A stretch of 64,000 nucleotides of DNA. Source: Modestobacter sp. Leaf380. Lineage in GTDB: Bacteria > Actinomycetota > Actinomycetes > Mycobacteriales > Geodermatophilaceae. A model generated the notes under the pieces. It saw only the letters and a program-made list of their open reading frames with translations. It was not told the DNA's origin and made no database searches. The stretch covers positions 22,408 to 86,407 of the forward strand of contig NZ_LMQC01000004.1 in NCBI RefSeq assembly GCF_001424485.1. Reading direction: 5' to 3'. Position 1 is the first letter of the stretch. Each line of letters begins with the position of its first letter. Shown one piece after another: positions 8,226 through 16,754 of this stretch. The translations under genes were made by a program, and so were the position numbers.

Positions 8226-8948
8226 ATGTCCCGATCGACCACCCGCACCGCCCTCCTGCGCACCGCCGTCGTCACCGGCGCGGCCGGCGCCCTGGCCCTC
8301 ACCGCCGTCGGCCCGGCCGCCGCCGAGACCGAGGTGCCGACCCCCTCGACGTTCACCAGCGCCTTCACCGCGATGGCCACCCCCGACATGGTCGTCAACG
8401 CCGACGGTGTCGCCACCCCCGGTGAGCCGGGCGCCTCGGGCACCTTCACCTACCGGATCAACTCCGACACCGAGGTGATCTGCTACGACATCTCCCTCAC
8501 CGGCGTCACCCCGCCGTACCAGTCGCCGGCCAAGACCGCGACGCACATCCACCAGGGCGACGCCGGGCAGGCCGGCCCGCCGCGGATCGCCCTCCCGAAC
8601 CCCGAGGACGACGGCAGCGGCACGCTGACCAGCTCGGGCTGCCTGCAGGGGCCCTTCACCACCGGGGTCGTCGCCAACGGCGCGGACACCGGCGCGGGCT
8701 TCACCCTGGACCAGATCGAGGCCGACCCGTCGGCGTTCTTCACCGACTCGCACACCGCGGCGTTCACCTCCGGCGCGGTCCGCGGCCAGCTGACCGAGAT
8801 CCCGGTCGGCGGCGTCGAGACCGGTGCCGGTGGCACCGCTGCGGCCCCGGCCGGCACGTCGGGCACCACCGTGGGCGTCGTCGGCGGCACGGCGCTGCTG
8901 GCCGCGGCCGGCGCGGTCGCGCTGCGTCGCCGGACCGTCCGGCAGTGA
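8226..8948 (+). CDS. Secreted CHRD-domain protein with C-terminal anchor
   Basis: 240 residues. A signal peptide covers 1-33 (twin-basic start, hydrophobic core, cleavage near AAA-ET). The CHRD (chordin-type) domain spans about 42-192 with the typical HIHQG (107-111) and AVRGQL (184-189) segments. It ends with VETG (197-200), a Gly/Ala/Thr linker, a hydrophobic stretch (215-233) and an RRRTVRQ tail, an arrangement like a sortase sorting signal although LPxTG is absent. The gene runs directly into a sortase gene (GTGA overlap) and has an ECF-type promoter. Likely an envelope-displayed protein of unknown binding function. Confidence 0.82.
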   Translation: MSRSTTRTALLRTAVVTGAAGALALTAVGPAAAETEVPTPSTFTSAFTAMATPDMVVNADGVATPGEPGASGTFTYRINSDTEVICYDISLTGVTPPYQSPAKTATHIHQGDAGQAGPPRIALPNPEDDGSGTLTSSGCLQGPFTTGVVANGADTGAGFTLDQIEADPSAFFTDSHTAAFTSGAVRGQLTEIPVGGVETGAGGTAAAPAGTSGTTVGVVGGTALLAAAGAVALRRRTVRQ

Positions 8949-9595
8949 CCGCCCGCGGGCGCCGTCCCCACCTGCGCGCGGTCGCGCTGCTGACCGGCGC
9001 CGTGCTGGCGCTGGCCGGCTGCGGCGCGGGGACGGCGCCCGCGGCGGCACCACCCACCCCGCCGGCCGGCACGTCCGGTCCGGCGGCCACCACCGGACCG
9101 ACGCCCTCCCCCGCGCCGGCCCCTCCGACGTCCGCGCTGGACCCGGCGTCGGCGCCCGAACCGACCGCGCTGCGGATCCCCGCCCTGGACGTCGACCGGG
9201 AGCTGATCGACCTGGGCGTCGCGGCCGACGGCACCGCCGAGGTGCCGGTCGACTTCGACGACGCCGGCTGGTTCACCCCGGGCGGGCGGCCCGGCGCCCG
9301 CGGCCCGACGGTGGTGATGGGCCACGTCGACTCCACCGAGGGACCCGCGGTGTTCTACGCGCTGCGCGACCTGGTGCCCGGCGACGTCGTCGAGCTGACC
9401 GTCGCCGACGGCACGGTCGCCGTCTACGAGGTCAGCGGCACCGAGCAGGTCGCCAAGGACGAGTTCCCCACCGCGGCGGTGTTCGGCGCGACCACGGCCG
9501 ACGTGCTGCGGCTGATCACCTGCACCGGCGCGTTCGACCAGGGCGCCCGCAGCTACACCGACAACCTCGTCGTCACGGCGGTCCGGACCGGCTGA
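8945..9595 (+). CDS. Class F-like sortase, predicted lipoprotein
   Basis: 216 residues. A lipobox-like LALAGC places Cys26 as the probable lipidated residue; a Pro/Ala/Thr-rich spacer runs to about 72. The sortase barrel follows with catalytic His127 (GHVDS), Cys193 (LITCTG) and Arg202 (ARSYTDN). Actinobacterial class F/E-like sortases show this compact domain. The gene overlaps the CHRD gene by 4 bp, so the CHRD protein is the obvious candidate substrate. A lipid anchor for a sortase is less usual than a membrane helix; the hydrophobic N-terminus could also act as a plain signal anchor. Confidence 0.85.
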   Translation: MTARGRRPHLRAVALLTGAVLALAGCGAGTAPAAAPPTPPAGTSGPAATTGPTPSPAPAPPTSALDPASAPEPTALRIPALDVDRELIDLGVAADGTAEVPVDFDDAGWFTPGGRPGARGPTVVMGHVDSTEGPAVFYALRDLVPGDVVELTVADGTVAVYEVSGTEQVAKDEFPTAAVFGATTADVLRLITCTGAFDQGARSYTDNLVVTAVRTG

Positions 9596-9634
9596 CCCGG
9601 CGCTACGGTGCCCCCACCCGTCCAGGAGGCCGCC

Positions 9635-10207
9635 GTGTTCCTGACCGACCCACCCCCGAGCGCGGCAGCCGACGCGCTCTACGCCGAGGACGTCGCCGAC
9701 CACGGCCACGTGATGGCCCTGAGCCGGGTCTGGGCGCACCGGCCCGAGCTGCAGACCGGGCTCGTCGACCTGCTGGCCGCCGCCGGCGCCGGGCTGACGC
9801 TGCGCCAGCGCGGGCTGCTGGTGACCGCCGCCGCGGCGGCCCGAGAAGACGGGTACTGCGCCCTGGCCTGGGGCACCCGGCTGGCCGCCGCCGCCGGGGA
9901 CGACGTCGCGGTGGCCGCCCTCACCGCCGAGGACGCCGCGCTCGGCGCGGACGACCGGGCACTGGTCCGCTTCGCCCGGCAGGCCGCCCGGGACCCCAAC
10001 GGCACGACCGCCGCCGACGTCCAGGCCCTGCGGGAGGCCGGCCTCGACGAGGCCGCGGTGCTCTCGCTGACGGTCTTCGTGGCGCTGCGGGTCGCCTTCG
10101 CCACGGTGAACGGGGCGCTGGGGGCCGCACCGGACCCGGAGCTGGCGGCCGCCGCGCCGGCCGCGGTGCGGGACGCCGTCCGGTTCGGCCGCCCGGCCGG
10201 TGGCTGA
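9635..10207 (+). CDS. AhpD/carboxymuconolactone decarboxylase-like protein
   Basis: 190 residues, mostly helical, with an EDGYCALAWG segment (71-80) matching the alkylhydroperoxidase D-like motif ExxYCxxxH/C. Here the downstream partner residue is Trp (CALAW), so the usual Cys-x3-His relay is incomplete; Cys75 remains. The GTG at 9635 is chosen because AGGAGG ends 5 bases upstream (9624-9629); an in-frame GTG at 9608 has no ribosome site. A TACGGT box at 9604-9609 could be its -10 element. The role may be peroxide or reactive-species defence, but the altered motif makes this uncertain. Confidence 0.7.
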   Translation: MFLTDPPPSAAADALYAEDVADHGHVMALSRVWAHRPELQTGLVDLLAAAGAGLTLRQRGLLVTAAAAAREDGYCALAWGTRLAAAAGDDVAVAALTAEDAALGADDRALVRFARQAARDPNGTTAADVQALREAGLDEAAVLSLTVFVALRVAFATVNGALGAAPDPELAAAAPAAVRDAVRFGRPAGG

Positions 10208-10231
10208 CCCCGTGTGGTTGGGTCCACAGCC

Positions 10232-11092
10232 GTGGTGAACGTCCTCTCGATCCAGTCCCACGTCGCCTACGGGCACGTCGGGAACGCCTCCGCCGTCTTC
10301 CCGCTGCAGCGGCTGGGGCACGAGGTGTGGCCGGTGCACACCGTGCAGTTCTCCAACCACACCGGGTACGGCGCGTGGACCGGCCGGGTGTTCGACGGGC
10401 AGGCCGTCGAGGAGGTCGTCGACGGCATCGCCGACCGCGGTGTGCTCGGCAGCTGCGACGCCGTCCTGTCGGGCTACCTGGGATCCGCCGACATCGGGCA
10501 CGCGGTGGTGCAGACCGTCGCGCGGGTGCGGGCGGCCAACCCGGCGGCCGTGTACTGCTGCGACCCGGTCATCGGCGACGTCGGCCGCGGCGTCTTCGTC
10601 CGGCCGGGGATCGCCGAGTTCATGCGGGACACCGCGGTGCCCGCCGCCGACGTGGTCACACCCAACCACTACGAGCTGGACCTGCTCACCGGCCGGGAGA
10701 CCACGACGCTGGCCCAGGTCCGGGACGCCGTCGCCGCGCTGCAGGCCACCGGCCCGCGGGTGGTGCTGACCACCTCGCTGGTCGTGGAGGACACCCCGGA
10801 GGACGCGGTCGACCTGCTGGCCAGCGAGGGCGGCCGGCACTGGCGGGTGCGGACCCCGCGGCTGGGCCTGTCGGTGAACGGCGCCGGCGACGCGATCGCC
10901 GCGCTGTTCCTGGCGCACTGGATGTCCACCGGCTCGGCCGCCGAGGCGCTGGGCCGGGCGGCGGCCTCGGTGTTCGGCCTGCTGCGGACGACCGCCGAGG
11001 CCGGCAGCCGGGAGATCCTGCTGGTGGCGGCTCAGGAGGAGTTCGTGGCCCCGACCCGGACGTTCGACGTCGTCGAGGTGCCCGCCGGCTGA
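10232..11092 (+). CDS. pdxY: Pyridoxal kinase PdxY
   Basis: About 286 residues. It matches PdxY closely at the start ([16 protein letters not shown]), at the substrate loop [10 protein letters not shown], at CDPVIGD and [12 protein letters not shown], and at the ribokinase-fold catalytic motif NGAGDA. It phosphorylates pyridoxal with ATP in vitamin B6 salvage. The start is GTG 10232 or the adjacent GTG 10235; both give the usual PdxY N-terminus, while GTG 10214 adds six unmatched residues. The last 61 bp overlap the 3' end of the opposing permease gene. Confidence 0.93.
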   Translation: MVNVLSIQSHVAYGHVGNASAVFPLQRLGHEVWPVHTVQFSNHTGYGAWTGRVFDGQAVEEVVDGIADRGVLGSCDAVLSGYLGSADIGHAVVQTVARVRAANPAAVYCCDPVIGDVGRGVFVRPGIAEFMRDTAVPAADVVTPNHYELDLLTGRETTTLAQVRDAVAALQATGPRVVLTTSLVVEDTPEDAVDLLASEGGRHWRVRTPRLGLSVNGAGDAIAALFLAHWMSTGSAAEALGRAAASVFGLLRTTAEAGSREILLVAAQEEFVAPTRTFDVVEVPAG

Positions 11093-12810
11093 GCCGGCCG
11101 GCGGGACCAGACCGACAGCGACACCGCCAGCACCGCGGTCAGCACCAGGGCGCCGGTGGGGGCCAGCACCGTCCAGGGGGCCCGCTCGACGTAGGGCATG
11201 CCCTCGGCGAGCAGCAGGCCCCACTCGGGGCTGGGCGGCGTCGGGCCGAGACCCAGGAAGCCCAGCGCGGCCAGCGCCAGCGCGATGCCCGGCAGCCGCA
11301 GGACGGCGTTGCGGGTGACCGGTCCCAGCAGCGTCGGGACGACGTGCCGCCAGGTCACCGCCAGCGGGCCGACGCCCAGGACCGGCAGCACCCGCACGTA
11401 CGCCGACGCCCGGACCTCGGTGCCGACGGCGGCGACGTGCGCGGCCACCGGGGCCCAGCCGACCAGCAGCACCGCCACCGCGGCGCCGGTCAGCGAGGAC
11501 CCGGCGACGGCGGCGACCAGCACACCGACGATGACCGGCGGTGCGGCGTTGGCCACCTCGACCGGGCCGACCGAGGCCCGGGGCAGCAGCCCGACCAGCA
11601 GGCCCACCAACAGGCTGGCCGCGGTGACCAGCACCGCCGTCCCCACCGTGTCGAGGGCGCCGTGCGCGACCCGGGCGAGCAGGTCACGGCCGCTGGCGTC
11701 GGCGCCGAAGGGCAGGGCCCAGCTCGGCGGGGCCAGGCGGGCGTGGGCCGACGTCACCGGGTCCCGGCCCAGCCCGGCGGCGACGGTGCCGGCCAGCAGG
11801 GCCGCACAGACCCCGGGCAGCACCCGGTCCCGTCCCCGCCAGGTGCGGACGGGGTCGGCGACCGGGACCGTCCCGGTGCGCACGGCGCGGCCCAGCAGCG
11901 CCACCCGCAGCGCGCTCGCCGCGATGCCGAAGACCGCGGAGATGCCGAGCAGTGCGAGCATCCCGGCCTGCAGGGCGGGCAGGTCCTGGGACTCGGCGGC
12001 ACCGAGGGTCGATCGCCCCAGCCCCGGGACGGCGAACACCTGCTCGGCGGCCACGGCTCCGCCGGTCAGCCCGACCAGCACCAGCGCGACCTGGGTGGTC
12101 AGCGAGGGCAGCGCCCGGCGCACCAGGGCCCGGGCGACCTGGGCGCGGGTGGCACCGGCGACCTGCCAGGACAGCACCCAGCGCTCGCTGCTGGCCGCGG
12201 TGAGCGCATCGGCCAGCAGCCGCCCGACCAGCCCGCCCGCGGGCAGTCCCATCGCCAGCGCCGGCAGCACCGCCGAGGACGGCCCGTCCCAGCCGTAGGG
12301 CGGGAACCAGCCCAGCCAGACGGCGCCGACGACCAGCAGCACGGACGCCAGCAGGAACTCCGGCAGCGCGGTCAGCGCCGCCCCGCCCACGCCGGAGGGC
12401 CGGCCGGGCTCGCCGCGGACCGCCCGGCGCAGGGCCGGCAGGCACAGCAGCGTCGTGGTCAGCACGGCGACGAGCAGGGCGAAGGCCATCAGGGTCAGCG
12501 AGACGCCCAGTGCGGCGCCCACACCGGGGCCGACGGGGGTGCCGGAGACCCAGGAGGTCCCCAGGTCCCCGCGCACCAGCCCGCCCAGCCAGGACCGCAG
12601 CAGGGCCAGCGGCCCGTCGTCGAGCCCGAGGTCGGCCCGGATCGCGGCCAGGGCCTCCGGGGTCGCCTCCTGCTCGGCGGACCGGGCCCGCAGCACCGAC
12701 AGCTCGGGGCTGCGGCCCGACAGCCAGGGCAGCACGCCGATCAGCGCAACCACCCCGGCCAGCGACAGCACCCGGGACGCCGTCACCCCCAGCCGGCCCG
12801 CCACGGTCAC
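11032..12810 (-). CDS. Fused DppB-DppC-type ABC permease
   Basis: 592 residues in one open frame containing two binding-protein-dependent permease domains that are normally separate proteins. The N-half (about 1-285) is DppB-like, with the EAA-type loop GATRAQVARALVRRALPSL. The C-half (about 300-580) is DppC-like, with a second loop at RVLPVLGVGPLAVTWRHVVP and the FGADASGRDLLARV segment typical of DppC. Around twelve membrane helices are expected. GTG 12810 overlaps the binding-protein stop by 4 bp. It is the last gene of an importer operon whose first gene has a Zur-like operator, so a zinc chelate or related metal complex is the inferred cargo. Nickel or peptide import is the alternative. 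Confidence 0.85.
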   Translation of the reverse strand: MTVAGRLGVTASRVLSLAGVVALIGVLPWLSGRSPELSVLRARSAEQEATPEALAAIRADLGLDDGPLALLRSWLGGLVRGDLGTSWVSGTPVGPGVGAALGVSLTLMAFALLVAVLTTTLLCLPALRRAVRGEPGRPSGVGGAALTALPEFLLASVLLVVGAVWLGWFPPYGWDGPSSAVLPALAMGLPAGGLVGRLLADALTAASSERWVLSWQVAGATRAQVARALVRRALPSLTTQVALVLVGLTGGAVAAEQVFAVPGLGRSTLGAAESQDLPALQAGMLALLGISAVFGIAASALRVALLGRAVRTGTVPVADPVRTWRGRDRVLPGVCAALLAGTVAAGLGRDPVTSAHARLAPPSWALPFGADASGRDLLARVAHGALDTVGTAVLVTAASLLVGLLVGLLPRASVGPVEVANAAPPVIVGVLVAAVAGSSLTGAAVAVLLVGWAPVAAHVAAVGTEVRASAYVRVLPVLGVGPLAVTWRHVVPTLLGPVTRNAVLRLPGIALALAALGFLGLGPTPPSPEWGLLLAEGMPYVERAPWTVLAPTGALVLTAVLAVSLSVWSRRPAQPAGTSTTSNVRVGATNSS

Positions 12811-14324
12811 TCCCCGGCGGTGGTCTGCGCGGTGATCAGCACGCGCTCGCGGGGGTCGCGGGCGGCGTCGCTGACGCCGGCCTGCTCGCCCTGGACCACG
12901 CGCTCGTGCAGCATCGGCACCGCGGCGCCGGTGGCCAGCACCGCGGCCTCGGCCTCGAGCACCAGGGCGCGGCGCTCGGGCCCGGCCGGGGCGGCCGAGG
13001 CGGCCTGCAGCGCGGCGTCGACGGCCGGGTCGCACAGCTGGGAGATGTTGAAGGAGCCCTCGCAGGAGAAGTCGCTGAACAGGTAGGCGACCGGGTCACC
13101 GGAGTCCAGCACGGTGGCGCGGGACAGGATGAACGCGTCGAACGCCCCGGCCAGCGCGTCGGCCTCGATGAAGGCGTACTCGCGGACGTCCTGGGTGACG
13201 GTGAAGCCGACGGCCTCCAGCTGCTGCTGCACCAGGACGGCGACCTCGGGCAGCTCGGCCCGGTCGGTGAAGGTGCCCAGGGTGATCGCGGTGCCGGCCC
13301 GGACGGTGCCGGCGGCGGGCAGGTCGAGCTCGCCGCGGCCCTCGGCGGCCCAGGGCAGCGCCGGGCCGAGCAGGCCCTCGGCGATGTCGGCCCGGCCCTC
13401 GTAGACGGTCTCCACCAGGGTGGCGCGCTCGATCGCCGCCCGGGCCGCGGCGCGGACCCCGGCGTCGGCGAAGGGCCCGCTGGTGGTGTTGAGGTAGAGC
13501 GTGTTCGTGCGCGGCATGGGCACCTCGTGCACCAGGTCGGGGTCCAGCAGCCCGGCCTGGGAGACCGGCACGGCCTCCACGACGTCGGCGGTGCCGGTCC
13601 GCAGCGCCGCGGCCCGGGCGGTGCCGTCGGGCACGAAGTCGACGTCGATGCCGCTGGCCGCGGCGGGGTCGCCCCAGTAGCCGTCGTACCGGTCCAGGGT
13701 GGCGCCCGAGGTGCCGTCGACCGCGACCAGCTCGAAGGGCCCGGTGCCGGTGCCCACCGGGCTCACGGCGCCGTCCTCGGCGTAGGCGGAGGCGGCCAGC
13801 ACGGCCAGCTGCGGGCTCGACAGCCGCTGGGGCACCAGCGGGTCGACGTCCCCGGTGGTGACGACGACGTCGTCCCCGTCGGCGACGGCGGTGAGCTCGA
13901 CGCCGTCCAGGATCCGGGGCTTCGGGGAGGCCTGGGTGGCCGCGGTCAGCGAGGCCGCGGCCTGCTCGGCGGTGAGGTCGGTCCCGTCGTGGAAGGTCAC
14001 CCCCTGGCGGACGGCGAACCGCCACGTGCGGTCGTCGACCTGCTCCCAGCCGGTGGACAGGGCGGGCTGGGCCTCACCGAGCTCGTCGAGCACCACCAGG
14101 GTCTCGGCGGTGCTCCAGCGGGAGAGCTTGAACGCGTCGTCGGACAGCGGGGACAGCCCCGAGCGGGGCGGCTGCAGCATCGCCAGGGAGACCCGGCCGT
14201 CGCCGGCCGAGGCGGCGTCGGACCCGGTCGAGCCGCTGAAGCAGCCGGTCAGCAGCAGGGCGGCGGTGGTGGTCAGGACACCGGTGCGGAACAACGGTCG
14301 GCGGTGGGTGGGGACAGCAGGCAT
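12807..14324 (-). CDS. Family 5 extracellular solute-binding lipoprotein
   Basis: 505 residues. The signal peptide ends in lipobox LLLTGC (Cys28). The SBP_bac_5 fold follows, with the early WRFAVRQGVTFHDG segment, GTGPFELV, and LYLNTTSGPFADAGVRAA, all characteristic of OppA/NikA-type proteins. It binds the ligand outside the membrane and delivers it to the fused permease encoded next. A GAGGA sequence lies nine bases before ATG 14324. Within the operon it follows the two ATPase genes after 38 bp. Family members bind peptides, nickel-chelates or metallophores; the putative Zur control points to a zinc complex. Confidence 0.85.
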   Translation of the reverse strand: MPAVPTHRRPLFRTGVLTTTAALLLTGCFSGSTGSDAASAGDGRVSLAMLQPPRSGLSPLSDDAFKLSRWSTAETLVVLDELGEAQPALSTGWEQVDDRTWRFAVRQGVTFHDGTDLTAEQAAASLTAATQASPKPRILDGVELTAVADGDDVVVTTGDVDPLVPQRLSSPQLAVLAASAYAEDGAVSPVGTGTGPFELVAVDGTSGATLDRYDGYWGDPAAASGIDVDFVPDGTARAAALRTGTADVVEAVPVSQAGLLDPDLVHEVPMPRTNTLYLNTTSGPFADAGVRAAARAAIERATLVETVYEGRADIAEGLLGPALPWAAEGRGELDLPAAGTVRAGTAITLGTFTDRAELPEVAVLVQQQLEAVGFTVTQDVREYAFIEADALAGAFDAFILSRATVLDSGDPVAYLFSDFSCEGSFNISQLCDPAVDAALQAASAAPAGPERRALVLEAEAAVLATGAAVPMLHERVVQGEQAGVSDAARDPRERVLITAQTTAGE

Positions 14325-14362
14325 CGACGGACGTCCTCGTTCGGTGGGGTGGGTGGAGCGGG

Positions 14363-15193
14363 TCAGGCGGGGAGGTGCGGCACGGCCTCGACGAGGGCCC
14401 GGGCGGCGGGGTGCCGGGGGGTGGCCAGCAGCTGGTCGGTGGGGCGGTCCTCGACGACCCGGCCGGCGTCCAGGACGAGCGTCCGGCTGCACAGCCGGGA
14501 GACCACGGACAGGTCGTGGGAGACCAGCAACAGGGCCAGACCCCGGTCCCGGCCCAGCTCGGCGAGCAGCTCGACGACCTGCGCCCGGACGGCGAGGTCC
14601 AGGCCGCTGACCGGTTCGTCGGCCAGCAGCACCGTCGGGGCCGGTGCCAGGGCGCGGGCCAGGGCGACCCGCTGGGCCTGACCGCCGGAGAGCTCGCCGG
14701 GACGGCGGGAGGCGAGCCCGGCGTCCAGCCGGACCCGCTCCAGCGCGGTGGCCACCGCGGTCCGGTGGTCGCCGGGGACGCCCAGGGCGCGCAGCGGTTC
14801 GGCGACCAGGGCCCCGACGGTCATCCGGGGGTCCAGGGTGCTGGCCGGGTCCTGGGGCACGTACTGCACCTGCCGGCGGAACCAGCGCAGCCGGCGGGCC
14901 GGGCCCGGGGAGACGGCCCGGTCCCCGCAGTGCACGGTGCCGGCGTCGGGGGCGTCCAGGGCCAGCAGCAGCCGCAGCAGGGTCGACTTGCCCGACCCGG
15001 AGCTGCCGACGACCCCGAGCTGCTCGCCGGGCGCCAGCGCCAGGTCGACCCCGTCGAGGGCGGTGAGCCGCCCGGCCGGCGCCCACGGGCGGCGCCTGGG
15101 GAGCGGGTGGGTGCGGCGCAGCCCGCGGGCCTGCAGCACCGGGGTGACGGTGGTCGACGGGACGGCCTCCCGGGCCGTCAGCACGGCGTTCAC
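14363..15193 (-). CDS. ABC transporter ATP-binding protein (DppF/OppF-like)
   Basis: 276 residues. Walker A GSSGSGKST (63-71), Q-loop VPQDPASTLDP (112-122), signature LSGGQ (168-172), Walker B VLLADEP (188-194) and the H-loop VSHD are all present. The first 40 residues carry a Pro/Arg-rich insert. GTG 15193 overlaps the stop of the other ATPase gene by 4 bp. With that protein it would form the two nucleotide-binding subunits for the fused permease. Confidence 0.9.
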   Translation of the reverse strand: MNAVLTAREAVPSTTVTPVLQARGLRRTHPLPRRRPWAPAGRLTALDGVDLALAPGEQLGVVGSSGSGKSTLLRLLLALDAPDAGTVHCGDRAVSPGPARRLRWFRRQVQYVPQDPASTLDPRMTVGALVAEPLRALGVPGDHRTAVATALERVRLDAGLASRRPGELSGGQAQRVALARALAPAPTVLLADEPVSGLDLAVRAQVVELLAELGRDRGLALLLVSHDLSVVSRLCSRTLVLDAGRVVEDRPTDQLLATPRHPAARALVEAVPHLPA

Positions 15194-15975
15194 GCCACGG
15201 CCCGGGCGGCGTCGACCAGCTCGCGCAGGTGCGCCGATGCCGGGGCGGCCACCAGCTCGGCGGTCGGGCCGTCCTCGACGACCCGACCGGCCTCCAGCAC
15301 CACGAACCGGTCGCACAGGGTGGCTGCGACGGCGACGTCGTGGGTGATGAACAGCAGGGCGCTGTCGGCGGTGTGCGCGTGCAGCAGCCGGACGACCTGG
15401 GCCTGGGTGACCAGGTCCAGGGCGGTGGTGGGTTCGTCGGCGACCAGCAGCCCGGCCGCCGACGCCAGCGCGATCGCGGTGCAGACCCGCTGGCGCTGGC
15501 CGCCGGAGAGCTCGCCGGCGACGCTGCGCAGCACCCGGTCGGGGTCGGTGAGCCCGACGTCGGTGAGCAGCTGGGCGGCCCGGGTGCGCAGTGCGGCGCC
15601 ACGCAGGCCCCCGCGGTGGCGCAGCGGGGTCGCCAGCTGGGCGCCCACGGGCACCAGCGGGTTGAGCGCGGCCAGCGGGTCCTGGGCGATGGCGGCGACC
15701 CGGGTGCGGGCCGTGCGCCGCGCGGCGGGCACCCCGAGGACGTCGTCCCCGGCGACCCGGACGGCGCCGGTGGCCACCGCGCCGGCGGGCAGCCGGCCCA
15801 GCACCGCCCCGGCCGTGAGGGACTTGCCGGAGCCCGACGCCCCGATGAGCGCGACCCGGCTGCCGGCGGGCACGGTGAGGTCGACGCCGTGCAGCAGCCG
15901 GGTGCCGGCGACGCTGAGGGTCAGGCCGGACACCTGCAGCGCAGGTGTGACCTCGGCGTCGACAACAGGAATCAT
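15190..15975 (-). CDS. ABC transporter ATP-binding protein (DppD/OppD-like)
   Basis: 261 residues with Walker A GASGSGKS (45-52), Q-loop AIAQDPLAALNP (95-106), signature LSGGQ (156-160), Walker B LLVADEP (176-182) and the ITHD H-loop. First gene of the importer operon (ATPase, ATPase, binding protein, fused permease). Its ATG lies inside a Zur-like operator, and a TAGCCT box ends 7 nt upstream, so the transcript is probably leaderless and blocked when zinc is plentiful. The upstream ycgQ gene ends 45 bp away on the same strand, so read-through from that operon is also possible. Confidence 0.9.
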   Translation of the reverse strand: MIPVVDAEVTPALQVSGLTLSVAGTRLLHGVDLTVPAGSRVALIGASGSGKSLTAGAVLGRLPAGAVATGAVRVAGDDVLGVPAARRTARTRVAAIAQDPLAALNPLVPVGAQLATPLRHRGGLRGAALRTRAAQLLTDVGLTDPDRVLRSVAGELSGGQRQRVCTAIALASAAGLLVADEPTTALDLVTQAQVVRLLHAHTADSALLFITHDVAVAATLCDRFVVLEAGRVVEDGPTAELVAAPASAHLRELVDAARAVA

Positions 15976-15980
15976 TGTCA
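15961..15980 (-). promoter_or_regulatory. Zur-like operator A (importer operon)
   Basis: On the minus strand: TGACAATGATTCCTGTTGTC, with GACAA/TTGTC arms. AATGATT equals the core of known mycobacterial Zur boxes, and the left half matches site B at 21435. It overlaps the ATG of the first ABC gene and lies directly after a TAGCCT -10 box at 15983-15988, placed to block transcription initiation. Confidence 0.6.
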
Positions 15981-16019
15981 GCAGGCTAGCCGAGGGGCGA
16001 CGGGGGTCCCCGGCGGGGG

Positions 16020-16754
16020 TCAGTCCTCGTAGCCGTCGACGGGGGCCGGCACCGTCGCGACCGCGTCGGGGTCCAGCACCGGCTCGGGGTACCCCAGCGT
16101 GGGGTGCTCCCGCGACGGTGCGTACGTGCCGACGACCTCGACCCAGTCGTCGGCGGACCGCCCGGCCAGCAGCTCGTCGGCGTCGGGGCCCTCGAGCACG
16201 ACCCGCACGGCCAGTGCGTCCGCGGCGCAGCAGGCGATCCGGATGCGGGTGACGTACCAGCCGCCACCGTCGCGCGGGGACAGGAAACCGACCAGCCGGA
16301 TCCGACGGTCGCGCAGCGGCGCGGTGTCCGACTGCTGGGTGCGCACCGAGTAGCCGGCCAGCGTCATCGTGCGCCAGGACTCCCCCGGGTCGTCGGGTCC
16401 GATGCCCAGCGGCACGTCCCCCGGCGGCGGCGCGGACACCGGGGCGGTCTGCCGCTGCGCGGTGAAGGCGCCCAGCGGCCCGGGTGCGACCACGAGCAGC
16501 ACCGCGACCGGGGCCAGCAGCAGCCAGGCCACCCGCGGCCCGCCGTGCTCGTGCGCCTGCCCGGGCCCGGCGTCGCGGCCGGGGCGGTCCCGCACCAGCC
16601 CGAGCAGCCCCACCGCGAGGACGACGGCCCCGGCGGCGACCAGCAGCGGCCGGAACCCGGCCTGCACGTACGCCAGGTAAGCCTCGGACAGCGAGACGCG
16701 CAGCGTCACCCCGCCCAGCAGCACCAGCAGCAGGTGCTGGGCCAGCCGGCTCAC
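16020..16754 (-). CDS. ycgQ: TIGR03943/YcgQ family membrane protein
   Basis: 244 residues. Hydrophobic segments at about 5-25, 32-54 and 74-92 are followed by a long extracytoplasmic or soluble C-terminal domain (DUF1980 type) with RIACCAADALAVRV (Cys175-Cys176), a putative metal or redox site. It overlaps the upstream permease gene by 4 bp (GTGA). The YcgR-YcgQ pair is Zur-controlled in Bacillus subtilis and in actinobacteria, although its mechanism is unclear. A His-containing loop (AHEHGG, about 67-72) could contribute metal ligands. Confidence 0.85.
   Translation of the reverse strand: MSRLAQHLLLVLLGGVTLRVSLSEAYLAYVQAGFRPLLVAAGAVVLAVGLLGLVRDRPGRDAGPGQAHEHGGPRVAWLLLAPVAVLLVVAPGPLGAFTAQRQTAPVSAPPPGDVPLGIGPDDPGESWRTMTLAGYSVRTQQSDTAPLRDRRIRLVGFLSPRDGGGWYVTRIRIACCAADALAVRVVLEGPDADELLAGRSADDWVEVVGTYAPSREHPTLGYPEPVLDPDAVATVPAPVDGYED

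Noticed and set aside
10230..10240. GGTGAAC at pdxY as a third ECF promoter
   Set aside because: It falls on the start codons and has no CGTA at 17-bp spacing.
8824..13086. 1420-residue plus-strand open frame
   Set aside because: Crosses the sortase, pdxY and permease genes in wrong frames; composition is Arg/Gly/Gln low complexity.
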